DNA from: Pseudomonas abietaniphila
GTDB lineage: Bacteria > Pseudomonadota > Gammaproteobacteria > Pseudomonadales > Pseudomonadaceae
Direction: 5' to 3'
Assembly (NCBI RefSeq): GCF_039697315.1
Contig: NZ_CP155619.1
Location: forward strand, 5,766,001 to 5,830,000
Length of the DNA stretch: 64,000 nucleotides
The notes under the pieces were generated by a model, which was given only the letters and a program-made list of their open reading frames with translations, had not been told where the DNA came from and searched no databases. How positions within the stretch are numbered: the stretch's first letter is position 1; each line of letters begins with the position of its first letter. Positions 10,687 to 21,844 of the stretch are shown here, one piece after another. The position numbers and the translations under genes were made by a program.

Positions 10687-11685
10687 TCAACCACCGGTCA
10701 TGTTCATGAATCGGACCACCTGAGCATCATCATTGACTTCAAAGTTATGCCGATACGGTTTAAGTTTCATGGCTTCGATGATGGACTGTTCCAGTTTTCC
10801 CTGGTCGCCCGGAAAGTTGCGCAGCACGCTTTTCAAGTCTGCGGAATGTTCATTGCCAAGGCACAATAACAGGCGGCCTTCAACCGTCAGGCGCACGCGG
10901 TTACAGGTGGCGCAGAAGTTGTGGCTGTGTGGAGAAATAAATCCGATACGCATGTGGGGTGCGTCGGCCGGGCGACAATACCGCGACGGGCCGCGTGTGG
11001 ATTCGGCGGAATCGATCAGCGTGTGTTTTTCGGCAATCAATCGGCGGACCTGATCGCTCGAAAAGAAAGATTCGGCACGGCTGTGTTCGCTGATGACGCC
11101 TAACGGCATTTCTTCGATGAAAGTGATGTCCAGGTGTCGGGCGATGGCGAAGTCGACCAGGTCGTTGATCTCGTGATCGTTGCGGCCCTTCATCACGACG
11201 CAGTTGAGTTTGGTGTTTCGAAAGCCTGCGTCCCACGCGGCGTCCAGTCCTGCGATCACTTTGTTCAGGTCGCCGGTGCGGGTCAGCTCCCTGAAACGCG
11301 CCGGCTCCAGGCTGTCCAGGCTCACATTCAACCGTTTCAGGCCCGCTGCGCGCAGGGGGTGTGCGAGTTTTTCCAGTTGCGAGCCGTTGGTGGTCATGCA
11401 CAGTTCCTGCAACCCCGGCAGTCCGGCGATGCGTGCACACAGGTCGACGATGCCCGGGCGAACCAGTGGTTCTCCGCCCGTCAGGCGAATCTTGCGGGTG
11501 CCCAGCGCGACGAAACTCTGTGCGACCTGAAACAACTCCTCGGTGCTGAGCACCTGCTGACGGGGCAAAAACGTCATGTTCTCAGCCATGCAGTACACGC
11601 AGCGGAAGTCGCACCGGTCCGTGACCGACATCCTCAAGTAATCCACGTTCCTGGCAAAGCCATCGGTGAGCACGCGCTGGGACAT
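10687..11685 (-). CDS. moaA: GTP 3',8-cyclase MoaA (molybdenum cofactor step 1)
   Basis: This 332-residue radical-SAM enzyme converts GTP to 3',8-cyclo-GTP in molybdopterin synthesis. It has the N-terminal cluster CDFRCVYC, the GGEP motif ([12 protein letters not shown]), the C-terminal second 4Fe-4S site ([11 protein letters not shown] and a later LLLCLGN Cys) and the essential Gly-Gly end (NMTGG). GAGG precedes the ATG. It diverges from a molybdopterin oxidoreductase gene and shares an upstream element with it. Pseudomonas genomes usually carry another moaA, so this may be a dedicated paralogue; that cannot be checked here. Confidence 0.95.
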   Translation of the reverse strand: MSQRVLTDGFARNVDYLRMSVTDRCDFRCVYCMAENMTFLPRQQVLSTEELFQVAQSFVALGTRKIRLTGGEPLVRPGIVDLCARIAGLPGLQELCMTTNGSQLEKLAHPLRAAGLKRLNVSLDSLEPARFRELTRTGDLNKVIAGLDAAWDAGFRNTKLNCVVMKGRNDHEINDLVDFAIARHLDITFIEEMPLGVISEHSRAESFFSSDQVRRLIAEKHTLIDSAESTRGPSRYCRPADAPHMRIGFISPHSHNFCATCNRVRLTVEGRLLLCLGNEHSADLKSVLRNFPGDQGKLEQSIIEAMKLKPYRHNFEVNDDAQVVRFMNMTGG

Positions 11686-11799
11686 GTCAGCCTCTTTTCG
11701 TTATGTGGCGCGGGAGGTGGGCGTGCATTTCAAACGTCTCGATAACGTGACCGCCCGCAACGCTCTATCAGGGGTGCAGACTAATGGGCGGCTATTCAC

Positions 11800-11845
11800 C
11801 TGTCCAATCACTGATAATGACCAGACGATAAGCCGTATCTATGAC
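11800..11845 (-). promoter_or_regulatory. Shared upstream element, moaA-facing copy
   Basis: Read on the minus strand (towards moaA), this 46-base stretch matches the copy at 11902-11947. The shared core is GCTTATYGTYTGGTCATT, three variable bases, AGY, then GATTGGACAG; 28 of 34 core bases agree, and ATAGA upstream is also conserved. It ends 115 bases before the moaA start. It looks like a regulator-binding region, perhaps LysR-type, common to both divergent promoters. Confidence 0.6.
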
Positions 11846-11901
11846 GGGCGCTATTTAAACATTCGTAGCGGTGCTTAACCCTTATGTATAGGTTTTGCCG
11901 A

Positions 11902-11947
11902 GTGATAGACATCGCTTATTGTTTGGTCATTCCTAGCGATTGGACAG
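11902..11947 (+). promoter_or_regulatory. Shared upstream element, oxidoreductase-facing copy
   Basis: This is the mirror-image copy of the element at 11800-11845, oriented towards the FdhF/YdeP-type gene, whose ATG is 149 bases downstream. The two copies lie 56 bases apart as a long imperfect inverted repeat. No regulator gene is adjacent. Confidence 0.6.
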
Positions 11948-12095
11948 CGTTTTAGTGGGCGCGTACTGTCGGCTCAGGCCAGATTAGTTCACGAAGTTAG
12001 AACGCACTGGCTCCTCTTTTAATGAAGTAAAAAACGTTGTAAGTCCGTCCTTGATACAGGTCGCGTATTTGATTGCGCGACCCTGGAGAACTCGC

Positions 12096-14420
12096 ATGAG
12101 CCAGGTTGATCGTTATAAGCCTTATAAAGGGGCTGCCGCTGGATGGGGCGCTTTAATTGCCGTGACCAAGAACTGGTTGGGCAGTGAAAACGCATTCAAG
12201 AACATTCGCGCGATGCTTAAAACCAACCAGAACGGTGGGTTTGATTGCCCCGGTTGCGCCTGGGGCGAGTCGCCGGAAAACGGCATGGTCAAGTTTTGCG
12301 AGAACGGCGCCAAGGCGGTGAACTGGGAAGCGACCGGTCGTCACGTCGATCCGGCGTTCTTCGCCAAATACAGCGTTTCGGCGTTGTTGGAGCAGTCCGA
12401 TTACTGGCTGGAGTATCAGGGGCGTCTGACCCATCCGATGCGTTACGACGCGGCGACCGATCATTATGTGGAAACCAGCTGGGAAGAAGCGTTTGCACTG
12501 ATCGCGCGTCACCTCAAGCAACTGGATTCCCCCGATCAGGCCGAGTTCTATACCTCGGGCCGTGCCAGCAATGAAGCCGCGTTCCTCTACCAGCTCTTCG
12601 TGCGCGCCTACGGCACCAACAACTTTCCGGACTGCTCGAACATGTGCCACGAGGCCAGTGCCGTCGGCATGTTCGAGTCCATCGGGGTGGGCAAAGGCAC
12701 TGTCGTGTTTCATGATCTGGAAAAGGCCGATGCGATCTTCGTGATTGGCCAGAATCCCGGCACCAACCACCCGCGCGTGCTTGAACCGTTGCGCGAGGCG
12801 GTAAAGCGTGGCGCTCAGGTGGTGGTGTTCAACCCGCTGAAGGAGCGGGGGCTGGAGCGTTTTCAGCACCCGCAGCACCCGCTGGAAATGCTCAGCAACG
12901 GCTCGGAACCCACGAATACCGCGTACTTTCGTCCTGCTCTGGGGGGCGACATGGCTGCGACTCGCGGCATGGCGAAGTTTCTGCTGGAGTGGGAAAAACA
13001 GTCGCTGGCGACCGGTGGCGAACCGGTCTTTGACCGTGAGTTCATCCGCGATCAGACGTCCGGCCTGGATGAGTACCTGCGTGCCGTCGAAGCGACGCCC
13101 TGGTCGTTGATCGAAGCGCAGTCCGGCATGGCGCTTTCGGATATCGAAAGGGCGGCGCGAATGTACGCCAAGGCCAAGCGCGTGATCATATGTTGGGCCA
13201 TGGGTCTGACCCAGCACACGCACTCGGTGCCGACCATTCAGGAATTGATCAACCTGCAGCTGTTGCGCGGCAACATGGGCCGCGAAGGGGCGGGCGTGTC
13301 TCCGGTGCGTGGTCATAGTAACGTGCAAGGCGACCGCACCATGGGCATCAACGAGATTCCGCCGACGTGGCTGCTTGACGCGATCGAAACCCGCTTCGCG
13401 TTCAAGGTGCCGCGCGAAGAAGGGCACAACACCGTGACTGCGATCAAGGCGATGGAAGAGGGCCGGTCCAAAGTCTTCATCGCCTTGGGTGGCAACTTCT
13501 CGCAAGCGACCCCGGACAGCCCTCGCACCCATGCCGCGCTGCGCAATTGCGACCTGACCGTGCAGATGTCGACCAAGCTCAACCGTAGTCATCTGGTGAT
13601 CGGCAAGGACGCACTGATCCTGCCAGCCCTAGGCCGTACCGACATCGATCTGCAAGCGACCGGGCCTCAGGGCATCACGGTGGAAGACACCTTCAGCATG
13701 GTCCACATCTCCCACGGCCAACTGCGTCCCAAGTCCAGATTGATGAAGTCCGAGCCTGCGATCATTGCCGGCATCGCCGCCGCCACGCTGGGTGCGCACC
13801 CCATTGACTGGCACTGGGTGATCGAGGATTACAGTCGCATTCGCAACCTGATCGCCGACGTGATTCCGGGTTTCAGGAACTTCAACCAGCGACTGCTCAA
13901 TCCGGGCGGTTTTCACCTCGGCAACGCAGTTGCCGACCGTCAATGGCACACCAGCACGCAAAAGGCGCGGTTCATTCCCAGCGCATTGCCCGAGCACCTG
14001 GTCAATGCCGCCATTCGCAGCCTCAAGGACACACCCGACCTGATCCTGCAGACTCTGCGCTCCCACGATCAGTACAACACCACCTTGTACGGGCTGGACG
14101 ACCGCTATCGCGGGGTCTACGGCATGCGTGAAGTGGTGTTCGCCAACGAAGAAGACATCCGCCGTCTGGGCTTCGAACCGGGCGAAAAAGTCGACATGAT
14201 TTCGCTGTGGAACGACGGGCGCGAGCGTCGGGTGTCAGGTTTCACTCTGATCGCCTATGACATCCCCAAAGGACAGGCGGCGGCGTATTACCCGGAAACC
14301 AACCCGCTGGTGCCGCTCGACAGTTACGGCGACCGCACGTTTACCCCGACCTCGAAGTTCATCGCCATCAAGTTCGCCAAGGCAGCGCAGAGCAGCGTGA
14401 TTGTGTCTTCGGTCGCCTGA
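12096..14420 (+). CDS. FdhF/YdeP family molybdopterin oxidoreductase
   Basis: The ATG at 12096 follows GGAG and gives 774 residues. It belongs to the molybdopterin-dependent dehydrogenase superfamily: an N-terminal FDCPGCAW segment, the Mo-ligand region NFPDCSNMCHEASAVGM (Cys-His in place of Sec-His of formate dehydrogenase H), FVIGQNPGTNHPR, and a C-terminal molybdopterin-guanine-dinucleotide domain (from about residue 640). E. coli YdeP is linked to acid resistance but its substrate is unknown. No Tat signal is present, so it is cytoplasmic. The divergent moaA suggests co-ordinated cofactor supply. Confidence 0.9.
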   Translation: MSQVDRYKPYKGAAAGWGALIAVTKNWLGSENAFKNIRAMLKTNQNGGFDCPGCAWGESPENGMVKFCENGAKAVNWEATGRHVDPAFFAKYSVSALLEQSDYWLEYQGRLTHPMRYDAATDHYVETSWEEAFALIARHLKQLDSPDQAEFYTSGRASNEAAFLYQLFVRAYGTNNFPDCSNMCHEASAVGMFESIGVGKGTVVFHDLEKADAIFVIGQNPGTNHPRVLEPLREAVKRGAQVVVFNPLKERGLERFQHPQHPLEMLSNGSEPTNTAYFRPALGGDMAATRGMAKFLLEWEKQSLATGGEPVFDREFIRDQTSGLDEYLRAVEATPWSLIEAQSGMALSDIERAARMYAKAKRVIICWAMGLTQHTHSVPTIQELINLQLLRGNMGREGAGVSPVRGHSNVQGDRTMGINEIPPTWLLDAIETRFAFKVPREEGHNTVTAIKAMEEGRSKVFIALGGNFSQATPDSPRTHAALRNCDLTVQMSTKLNRSHLVIGKDALILPALGRTDIDLQATGPQGITVEDTFSMVHISHGQLRPKSRLMKSEPAIIAGIAAATLGAHPIDWHWVIEDYSRIRNLIADVIPGFRNFNQRLLNPGGFHLGNAVADRQWHTSTQKARFIPSALPEHLVNAAIRSLKDTPDLILQTLRSHDQYNTTLYGLDDRYRGVYGMREVVFANEEDIRRLGFEPGEKVDMISLWNDGRERRVSGFTLIAYDIPKGQAAAYYPETNPLVPLDSYGDRTFTPTSKFIAIKFAKAAQSSVIVSSVA

Positions 14421-14424
14421 CGCG

Positions 14425-14454
14425 CCGGGCGCCTGTTCGGGCGCCCGGCCTTTC
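14425..14454 (+). terminator. GC-rich hairpin between the molybdo-enzyme gene and cioA
   Basis: GCCGGGCGCC pairs with GGCGCCCGGC around a 6-base loop, followed by only three T. It is probably a weak terminator or pause, so some read-through into cioAB is possible. Confidence 0.55.
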
Positions 14455-14544
14455 AACGCTCAATCCGGTTCAGTGGCCGCAAGCCTGGCGCTTGCAACGG
14501 CAGGGCGGCGTGCACGCCTGCCGCGTCAAAAAGGGGATACCACC

Positions 14545-15966
14545 ATGTTCAATATGCAGGCACTTGACCTGGCACGCATGCAATTCGCGTTCACGGTGTC
14601 GTTTCACATCCTGTTCCCGGCGATCACCATCGGCCTCGCGAGTTTTCTCGCGGTACTCGAAGGGCTGTGGCTCAAGACAGACAACCCGGTCTATCGCGAG
14701 CTCTATCAGTTCTGGTCGAAGATTTTCGCGGTCAACTTCGGCATGGGCGTGGTCTCCGGCCTGGTAATGGCGTACGAGTTCGGCACCAACTGGAGCCGGT
14801 TTTCTGATTTTGCCGGGAGCGTGACCGGACCCTTGCTGACTTATGAAGTGCTTACAGCGTTCTTTCTCGAAGCCGGTTTTCTGGGCGTCATGCTGTTTGG
14901 CTGGAACCGGGTCGGGCGCGGCCTGCATTTTTTTGCCACCGTGATGGTCGCCATCGGCACCCTGATCTCGACCTTCTGGATTCTCGCGTCCAATAGCTGG
15001 ATGCAGACCCCTCAAGGCTTCAGCATCGTCGACGGTCGCGTCGTCCCGATGGACTGGCTGGCCATCGTATTCAACCCCTCGTTTCCGTTTCGCCTGGCGC
15101 ACATGGCCATCGCCGCCTTCATCGCGACCGCTTTCTTCGTGGGATCGTCGGCGGCCTGGCACCTGTTGCGCGGGCATGACACGCCGCCTATTCGCAAGAT
15201 GCTCTCGATGGCGATGTGGATGGCGCTGATTGTGGCGCCGATACAGGCGGTGGTGGGTGACGCCCACGGTCTGAACACCCTCGAGCATCAACCGGCGAAG
15301 ATCGCCGCCATTGAAGGCCACTGGGAAAACGTGGGTAACGGACCGACTCCATTGGTGCTGTTCGGGTTGCCGGACATGGAGGCAGAAAAGACCCGCTATG
15401 CGATCGAGATTCCGTACCTGGGCAGCCTGATTCTGACCCACAGCCTGGACAAGCAGATCCCGGCGCTCAAAAGCTTTCCCAAAGAGGACCGGCCCAACGC
15501 GACGATCATTTTCTGGAGTTTCAGGGTGATGGCCGGCCTGGGCATGCTGATGATCCTGACCGGCCTGCTGGGCCTGGCGCTGCGTCGCAAAGACGCGTTG
15601 TACACGAACCGCTGGTTCTTGCGTCTGGCGCTGGTGATGGGGCCTTCCGGGTTGATCGCCTTGCTCGCCGGCTGGATCACCACCGAAGTGGGTCGTCAGC
15701 CCTGGGTTGTCTACGGGCAACTGCGCACGGCCGACGCCGTGTCCAACCACTCCGTCGCGCAGATGAGCATCTCGCTGGCGCTGTTCGTGATCATCTATTT
15801 CTCGGTATTTGCCGTTGGCATCGGCTACATGATGCGCCTGGTGCGCAACGGTCCGCAGCCGCACCACGACCATCCGCCCGTGGGCGGGCCCGGGCATGAC
15901 CGCACGCCGCGCCGGCCGTTGTCCGCTGTCACCGAACCGCTGGAATCCAGCGACCACGCACACTGA
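14545..15966 (+). CDS. cioA: Cytochrome bd-type ubiquinol oxidase subunit I, CioA class
   Basis: The ATG at 14545 (MFNMQALDLARMQFAF) gives 473 residues with about nine membrane helices. Haem-ligand His21 sits in SFHILFP, and the conserved TTEVGRQPWVVYG segment is present. At 473 residues it is shorter than E. coli CydA (522) and appears to have the short quinol loop of cyanide-insensitive oxidases. It oxidises ubiquinol and reduces oxygen at the inner membrane. The His/Pro-rich tail (residues 430-473) is cytoplasmic. It forms an operon with cioB 17 bases downstream. Confidence 0.93.
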   Translation: MFNMQALDLARMQFAFTVSFHILFPAITIGLASFLAVLEGLWLKTDNPVYRELYQFWSKIFAVNFGMGVVSGLVMAYEFGTNWSRFSDFAGSVTGPLLTYEVLTAFFLEAGFLGVMLFGWNRVGRGLHFFATVMVAIGTLISTFWILASNSWMQTPQGFSIVDGRVVPMDWLAIVFNPSFPFRLAHMAIAAFIATAFFVGSSAAWHLLRGHDTPPIRKMLSMAMWMALIVAPIQAVVGDAHGLNTLEHQPAKIAAIEGHWENVGNGPTPLVLFGLPDMEAEKTRYAIEIPYLGSLILTHSLDKQIPALKSFPKEDRPNATIIFWSFRVMAGLGMLMILTGLLGLALRRKDALYTNRWFLRLALVMGPSGLIALLAGWITTEVGRQPWVVYGQLRTADAVSNHSVAQMSISLALFVIIYFSVFAVGIGYMMRLVRNGPQPHHDHPPVGGPGHDRTPRRPLSAVTEPLESSDHAH

Positions 15967-15983
15967 AAAACAGGACTTCAATC

Positions 15984-17000
15984 ATGGGTATTCAAGGCAT
16001 AGACCTGTCGTTGATCTGGGCGTGCATCATCGCGTTCGGGGTCGTGATGTACGTGATCATGGACGGCTTCGATCTGGGTCTCGGCATTCTGTTTCCGCTG
16101 ATCGCCGACGAGCAGGAACGCGACGTGATGATGAACACCGTCGCGCCGGTCTGGGACGGCAACGAAACGTGGCTGGTCCTGGGCGGCGCGGCCTTGTTCG
16201 GCGCCTTTCCGCTGGCCTATTCGGTGATTCTGGAAGCGCTTTACCTGCCGTTGATTCTGATGCTCGCAGGCCTGATCTTCAGGGGCGTGGCATTCGAGTT
16301 TCGCTTCAAGGCCAGCGCCGAAAAGCGCCACATCTGGGACATGGCGTTCATCGGTGGATCCTTGCTGGCGACGTTCTGTCAGGGCGTGGTCGGTGGCAGC
16401 TACCTGGCGGGCATCCCGGTGGTGAACCGACAGTTCGCCGGCGGCTCGCTCGACTGGCTCTCGCCGTTCCCGCTGTTTTGTGGCGCGGGGCTGATCGTGG
16501 CCTACGCGTTGCTCGGCAGCACCTGGCTGCTGGTCAAGACCGAAGGCATGCTCGAATCGAGAATGCGCCATTACACCCGACCGCTCGCGTTCGCGCTGGC
16601 CGGTGTGCTGGTCATCCTCTGCATCTGGACGCCGATCCTGCGCCCTGAACTCGCCACTCGCTGGTTGACGCCGGCGCACGGTACCGTGCTGGCCGTTCTG
16701 GTCGGGCTGGGCGTGCTGTCGCTGATCTTGCTGCTCAAGACGCTGAGCAAGCGTCACACGCACTGGCCGTTCGTGTTCACGCTGGCGCTGGTGTTCCTCA
16801 GCTACATCGCATTGCTGGTCAGCCTCTGGCCCAACATCGTGCCGCCCTCCGTCACCTTGTGGGACGCCGCCTCGCCGCCACAAAGCCAGCTGTTTGCGTT
16901 GATCGGCGCTTTGTTCATCCTGCCCGTCATCCTGATGTACACCTTCTGGAGCTACTACGTGTTTCGCGGCAAGGTGCGCATCGGTGAGGGTCACCACTGA
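15984..17000 (+). CDS. cioB: Cytochrome bd-type ubiquinol oxidase subunit II, CioB class
   Basis: This 338-residue integral membrane partner of CioA has eight or nine predicted helices. The N-terminal MDGFDLGLGILFPL and WDGNETWLVLGGAALFGAFP are signatures of the CydB family. It stabilises the haems in subunit I. No CydX- or DUF2474-like small subunit gene follows in the next 148 bases, unlike many cyd operons. Confidence 0.95.
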   Translation: MGIQGIDLSLIWACIIAFGVVMYVIMDGFDLGLGILFPLIADEQERDVMMNTVAPVWDGNETWLVLGGAALFGAFPLAYSVILEALYLPLILMLAGLIFRGVAFEFRFKASAEKRHIWDMAFIGGSLLATFCQGVVGGSYLAGIPVVNRQFAGGSLDWLSPFPLFCGAGLIVAYALLGSTWLLVKTEGMLESRMRHYTRPLAFALAGVLVILCIWTPILRPELATRWLTPAHGTVLAVLVGLGVLSLILLLKTLSKRHTHWPFVFTLALVFLSYIALLVSLWPNIVPPSVTLWDAASPPQSQLFALIGALFILPVILMYTFWSYYVFRGKVRIGEGHH

Positions 17001-17061
17001 GTGAGGTGAGAGGCATTGTTCGCTGCATGACATTTACTCCCGGCTGCATTTCTGTATAACT

Positions 17062-17085
17062 TGTACAAAACTATTCCTCTGTACA
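17062..17085 (+). promoter_or_regulatory. PplR/LitR-type light-response direct repeat
   Basis: TGTACA (17062-17067), 12 bases, then TGTACA (17080-17085). This matches exactly the direct-repeat consensus T(G/A)TACA-N12-TGTA(C/T)A described for P. putida PplR1, a LitR/CarH-family MerR regulator of light-induced genes that include cryB. It lies 63 bases before the first gene of the cryptochrome operon. A possible sigma-70 promoter (TTTACT at 17033, TATAAC at 17055) sits just upstream. Confidence 0.75.
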
Positions 17086-17148
17086 GTTTTATTGCAGCCT
17101 GCCAGTGGGCGTCCGATGACGGACGGCCACTGAAAGTTGGAGAAAATC

Positions 17149-17721
17149 ATGCTCAAGCGTTTGCTGCTGTGGATGTTCGTCGGGTTGGCAGGGTGTTCAG
17201 GTGTCGATGTGCAGCAATACCGGCAGGAACAGCCGACGCTGGAGCTTCGCCAGTTTTTCACCGGGCATCTCGATGCCTGGGGCATGTTCCAGAAGCGTTC
17301 CGGAGAGGTCACCAAGCGCTTTGTCGTGAAGATCCATGGCTATCCCCGCGGCGACCAGATGATCCTCGAAGAAAACTTCACGTACAGCGACGGTACCCGG
17401 CAGCAACGGATCTGGACACTGACGCCTGACGGTGCGGGACGTTGGCGTGGACGTGCCGCCGACGTGGTCGGTGAAGCCCTGGGTGAAGTGGCGGGTAATA
17501 CGCTGCACTGGACATACGTGCTCAGCCTGCCGGTGGACGGCAAGGTGTATCAGGTCGATTTCGACGACTGGATGTACCTGATGGACGACAGCACGATGAT
17601 CAACCGGTCGACCATGAGCAAGTTCGGGGTCGAGGCCGGTCAGGTGACGCTGTTTTTCCGCAAACAACCTGAGCCGCCAACCCCGGTTACAGCGCCTGAC
17701 GCGCAGGAGATCGAGCAATGA
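17149..17721 (+). CDS. DUF3833 family lipoprotein
   Basis: From the ATG at 17149 (MLKRLLLWMFVGLAGCSG, preceded by GGAG) the product has 190 residues. The lipobox is VGLAGC, so it should be a lipidated envelope protein. The beta-rich body (FTGHLDAWGMFQKRSGEV, DGTRQQRIWTL) fits DUF3833, a lipocalin-like family of unknown function often found next to photolyase and fatty-acid modification genes in light-induced loci. Its stop overlaps the next start by 4 bases (ATGA). Confidence 0.85.
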   Translation: MLKRLLLWMFVGLAGCSGVDVQQYRQEQPTLELRQFFTGHLDAWGMFQKRSGEVTKRFVVKIHGYPRGDQMILEENFTYSDGTRQQRIWTLTPDGAGRWRGRAADVVGEALGEVAGNTLHWTYVLSLPVDGKVYQVDFDDWMYLMDDSTMINRSTMSKFGVEAGQVTLFFRKQPEPPTPVTAPDAQEIEQ

Positions 17722-18029
17722 CCCTTACCGAGTTGTGTGCCTGGGTGGCGTCCGGGCAGGGACCGCTGGAACTTGAGTTGCTGTCGATCGAGGGCGGCAT
17801 TTATCTGCTGCAAGCGCGAGTCGGTTCAACGGTTCATCCGATCAAGAACCCCGCGGGGCAGGCGATGCAGCTTCGTTCGGTGACGCACGCCCGTGAGGTG
17901 CTCAAGGATTTGCCAGCGCCCGTGCCCTTCTATCTGGTGCATTGCGTGGTTCACACCGAAATGTGCGGGTTTGACCATGGGCCTCAAGAGCCTTTGCGCG
18001 TTCCCCTGGCGCTGGACTCGGCCTGGTGA
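17718..18029 (+). CDS. DUF6482 family protein
   Basis: This small 103-residue soluble protein contains LSIEGGIYLLQARVGSTVHP, RSVTHAREVLKDLPAP and HCVVHTEMCGF, which I associate with DUF6482 of Pseudomonas. Function is unknown. It overlaps both neighbours by 4 bases, so it is translationally coupled within the cryptochrome operon. Confidence 0.75.
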   Translation: MTLTELCAWVASGQGPLELELLSIEGGIYLLQARVGSTVHPIKNPAGQAMQLRSVTHAREVLKDLPAPVPFYLVHCVVHTEMCGFDHGPQEPLRVPLALDSAW

Positions 18030-19564
18030 CAACGGTGCGCAGGCTGTGTCTGGTCCTGGGCGATCAGCTTTCTTTCGATCTGGCCGCGCTGCAAGACGCG
18101 GACCCTGCGGTGGACGAAATCCTGCTGGCGGAAGTGCTCGAGGAGGCCACCCACGTTGCGCATCATCCGCAGAAGATCGTGCTGGTGTTCAGCGCCATGC
18201 GTCATTTCGCGCAGGCACTGAAGCAGCGCGGCTATCGCGTGCATTACGTCACCCTGGAGGACGAGCACAACACCGGCTCGCTGGCCGGTGAGCTGCAGCG
18301 CTGGCAGACGCTGTTGCAGCCGCAGGAGGTTCATCTGACCGAGTGCGGTGACTGGCGTCTGGAGCTGTCACTCAAGCACGGTGGCCTGGTGACTCATTGG
18401 CACAGCGATACGCGCTTTCTCAGTTCCCGCGCCGATTTTGCCGCCTGGGCGAAAGGCAAGAAGCAACTGCGCATGGAGTTCTTTTATCGGGAGATGCGAC
18501 GCAAGGGCCATGTGTTGCTCAACGGTGACGGCACTCCGGTGGGTGGCGCGTGGAATTTCGATGCCGAGAATCGCAAGCCGTTGCCCAAAGGCGTCACCGC
18601 GCCGTCGCCAGCGCGATTCCCTACGGACGCCATCACCGACGACGTGCTCGCGCTGGTCAGCAAACGCTTTGCCGATCATTACGGCTCGCTCAAGGACTTT
18701 GATTATCCGGTCGACCACGCGGGCGCGCAGACGCTCTGGGCGCATTTTCTCGATCATGGCCTGGCGTCTTTCGGTGACTATCAGGATGCAATGGCGACTG
18801 ATGAGGCCTTTCTCTTTCACTCGCGCATCAGCGCGGCCTTGAATATCGGGCTGCTGGACGTGCGGCAGTTGTGTGCCGATGTCGAGGCCGCCTACTGGGC
18901 TGGGCGGGTTGCCCTCAATGCCGCGGAGGGCTTCATCCGGCAATTGATCGGCTGGCGCGAGTACGTGCGCGGCGTGTACTGGCTGCTGATGCCCGATTAC
19001 GCCGAGCGTGACTTCTTCGGCAACAGCAGGCCGCTCCCTGAGTTCTACTGGACGGGCGAAACCCGCATGAACTGCATGAGCCAGGCCATCGGCCAGAGCC
19101 TGCAGCATGGCTATGCCCACCACATTCAGCGCCTGATGGTGACCGGCAATTTTGCGCTGCTGGCGGGAATTTCCCCTCCGCAGATCTGCGAGTGGTACCT
19201 GGCGATCTACATTGATGCCTTCGACTGGGTCGAGCTGCCCAACACGCTGGGCATGGTGATGCATGCCGACGGCGGTTATCTGGGCTCCAAGCCTTACTGC
19301 GCAAGCGGTCAGTACATCAATCGCATGTCCGATTACTGCCGGGGTTGTGCGTACAGCGTCAAAGAAAGTACCGGCGAGAATGCCTGTCCATTCAATGCGC
19401 TGTACTGGCATTTCCTGATGCGCCACCGTGATCTTCTGCAGCGCAATCAACGCATGGCGATCATCTACAAAAACCTGGGGCGCATGAGCGAGGACAAACA
19501 GCAGGCGCTGTGGCAGCGTGGCGAAGACCTGCTCGCCAGACTCGACGCAGGGCAGTCGTTGTGA
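18026..19564 (+). CDS. cryB: FeS-type cryptochrome/photolyase (CryB/PhrB family)
   Basis: The GTG start at 18026 overlaps the previous stop and gives 512 residues. The N-terminal Rossmann domain begins [15 protein letters not shown] and the C-terminal half is the FAD-binding helical domain. Cys350, Cys438, Cys441 and Cys454 (NCMSQ, YCRGCAY, NACPF) form the 4Fe-4S set of prokaryotic FeS photolyases/cryptochromes; Agrobacterium PhrB has, as I recall, the same numbering. Members repair (6-4) photoproducts or signal blue light; which applies here is open. The light-response box upstream fits light induction. Confidence 0.92.
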   Translation: MTTVRRLCLVLGDQLSFDLAALQDADPAVDEILLAEVLEEATHVAHHPQKIVLVFSAMRHFAQALKQRGYRVHYVTLEDEHNTGSLAGELQRWQTLLQPQEVHLTECGDWRLELSLKHGGLVTHWHSDTRFLSSRADFAAWAKGKKQLRMEFFYREMRRKGHVLLNGDGTPVGGAWNFDAENRKPLPKGVTAPSPARFPTDAITDDVLALVSKRFADHYGSLKDFDYPVDHAGAQTLWAHFLDHGLASFGDYQDAMATDEAFLFHSRISAALNIGLLDVRQLCADVEAAYWAGRVALNAAEGFIRQLIGWREYVRGVYWLLMPDYAERDFFGNSRPLPEFYWTGETRMNCMSQAIGQSLQHGYAHHIQRLMVTGNFALLAGISPPQICEWYLAIYIDAFDWVELPNTLGMVMHADGGYLGSKPYCASGQYINRMSDYCRGCAYSVKESTGENACPFNALYWHFLMRHRDLLQRNQRMAIIYKNLGRMSEDKQQALWQRGEDLLARLDAGQSL

Positions 19565-19703
19565 AGAAGAGCGAATTGCCATCCAAGGTCTGCGTCGTCT
19601 GCGGGTTGCCCTTTACCTGGCGCAAGAAATGGGAGCGCTGCTGGGACGAGGTGCGCTACTGCTCCGAGCGCTGCCGCCGCAACCGGCGTTCATCGGCAGG
19701 CGA

Positions 19704-19713
<10 letters not shown>
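19561..19713 (+). CDS. DUF2256 domain-containing small zinc-ribbon-like protein
   Basis: GTG at 19561 overlaps the cryptochrome stop (GTGA), giving 50 residues with [18 protein letters not shown] and [10 protein letters not shown], that is two CxxC/CxxxC pairs likely to bind metal. DUF2256 genes are habitually adjacent or fused to cryptochromes, but the role is unknown. Its last 10 bases overlap the end of the convergent nit regulator gene. Confidence 0.88.
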
Positions 19714-21608
<1,895 letters not shown>

Positions 21609-21611
21609 GAT

Positions 21612-21648
21612 TACGAAATCTCGTGATGTGTCGCTACGAATATTCGTA
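21612..21648. promoter_or_regulatory. Twin dyads, candidate activator-binding sites (UAS) for the nit operon
   Basis: TACGA-AATC-TCGTG (21612-21625) and TACGA-ATAT-TCGTA (21635-21648) share the form TACGA-N4-TCGTR and start 23 bases apart, about two helical turns. They lie 119-155 bases before the -24/-12 promoter, the usual enhancer distance. The first dyad is 4 bases from the nitA start codon, so binding could also repress nitA. Confidence 0.65.
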
Positions 21649-21766
21649 TTTCTACGGGAATGCGTAATGCCCTGAAAGCATCAGAACGCTGACAAATAAC
21701 CGGATCAGATAGGGATCTTCTTCGAAATCAAGCAGTTAATGCCTGATGAAAACGGTTTTTATTTTT

Positions 21767-21781
21767 TGGCACGGCGTTCGC
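21767..21781 (+). promoter_or_regulatory. Sigma-54 (-24/-12) promoter of nitB
   Basis: TGGCACGGCGTTCGC matches the consensus TGGCACG-N4-TTGC except for one base, with GG and GC at correct spacing. Transcription would begin near 21792, about 53 bases before the nitB start. Confidence 0.85.
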
Positions 21782-21844
21782 TCTACCCAAGTGTCACCCG
21801 GTGAACGATCCAGATCACCGATAACACCTGAACGGAGCGACGAC

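Noticed and set aside
12040..12095. Anr/FNR box (TTGAT-N4-ATCAA) before the molybdo-enzyme
   Set aside because: Only isolated TTGAT half-sites were found without a properly spaced partner.
17001..17148. Possible CydX/DUF2474 small subunit after cioB
   Set aside because: The only ATG frame found right after cioB stops after about ten codons; no hydrophobic small ORF with a ribosome site is present.
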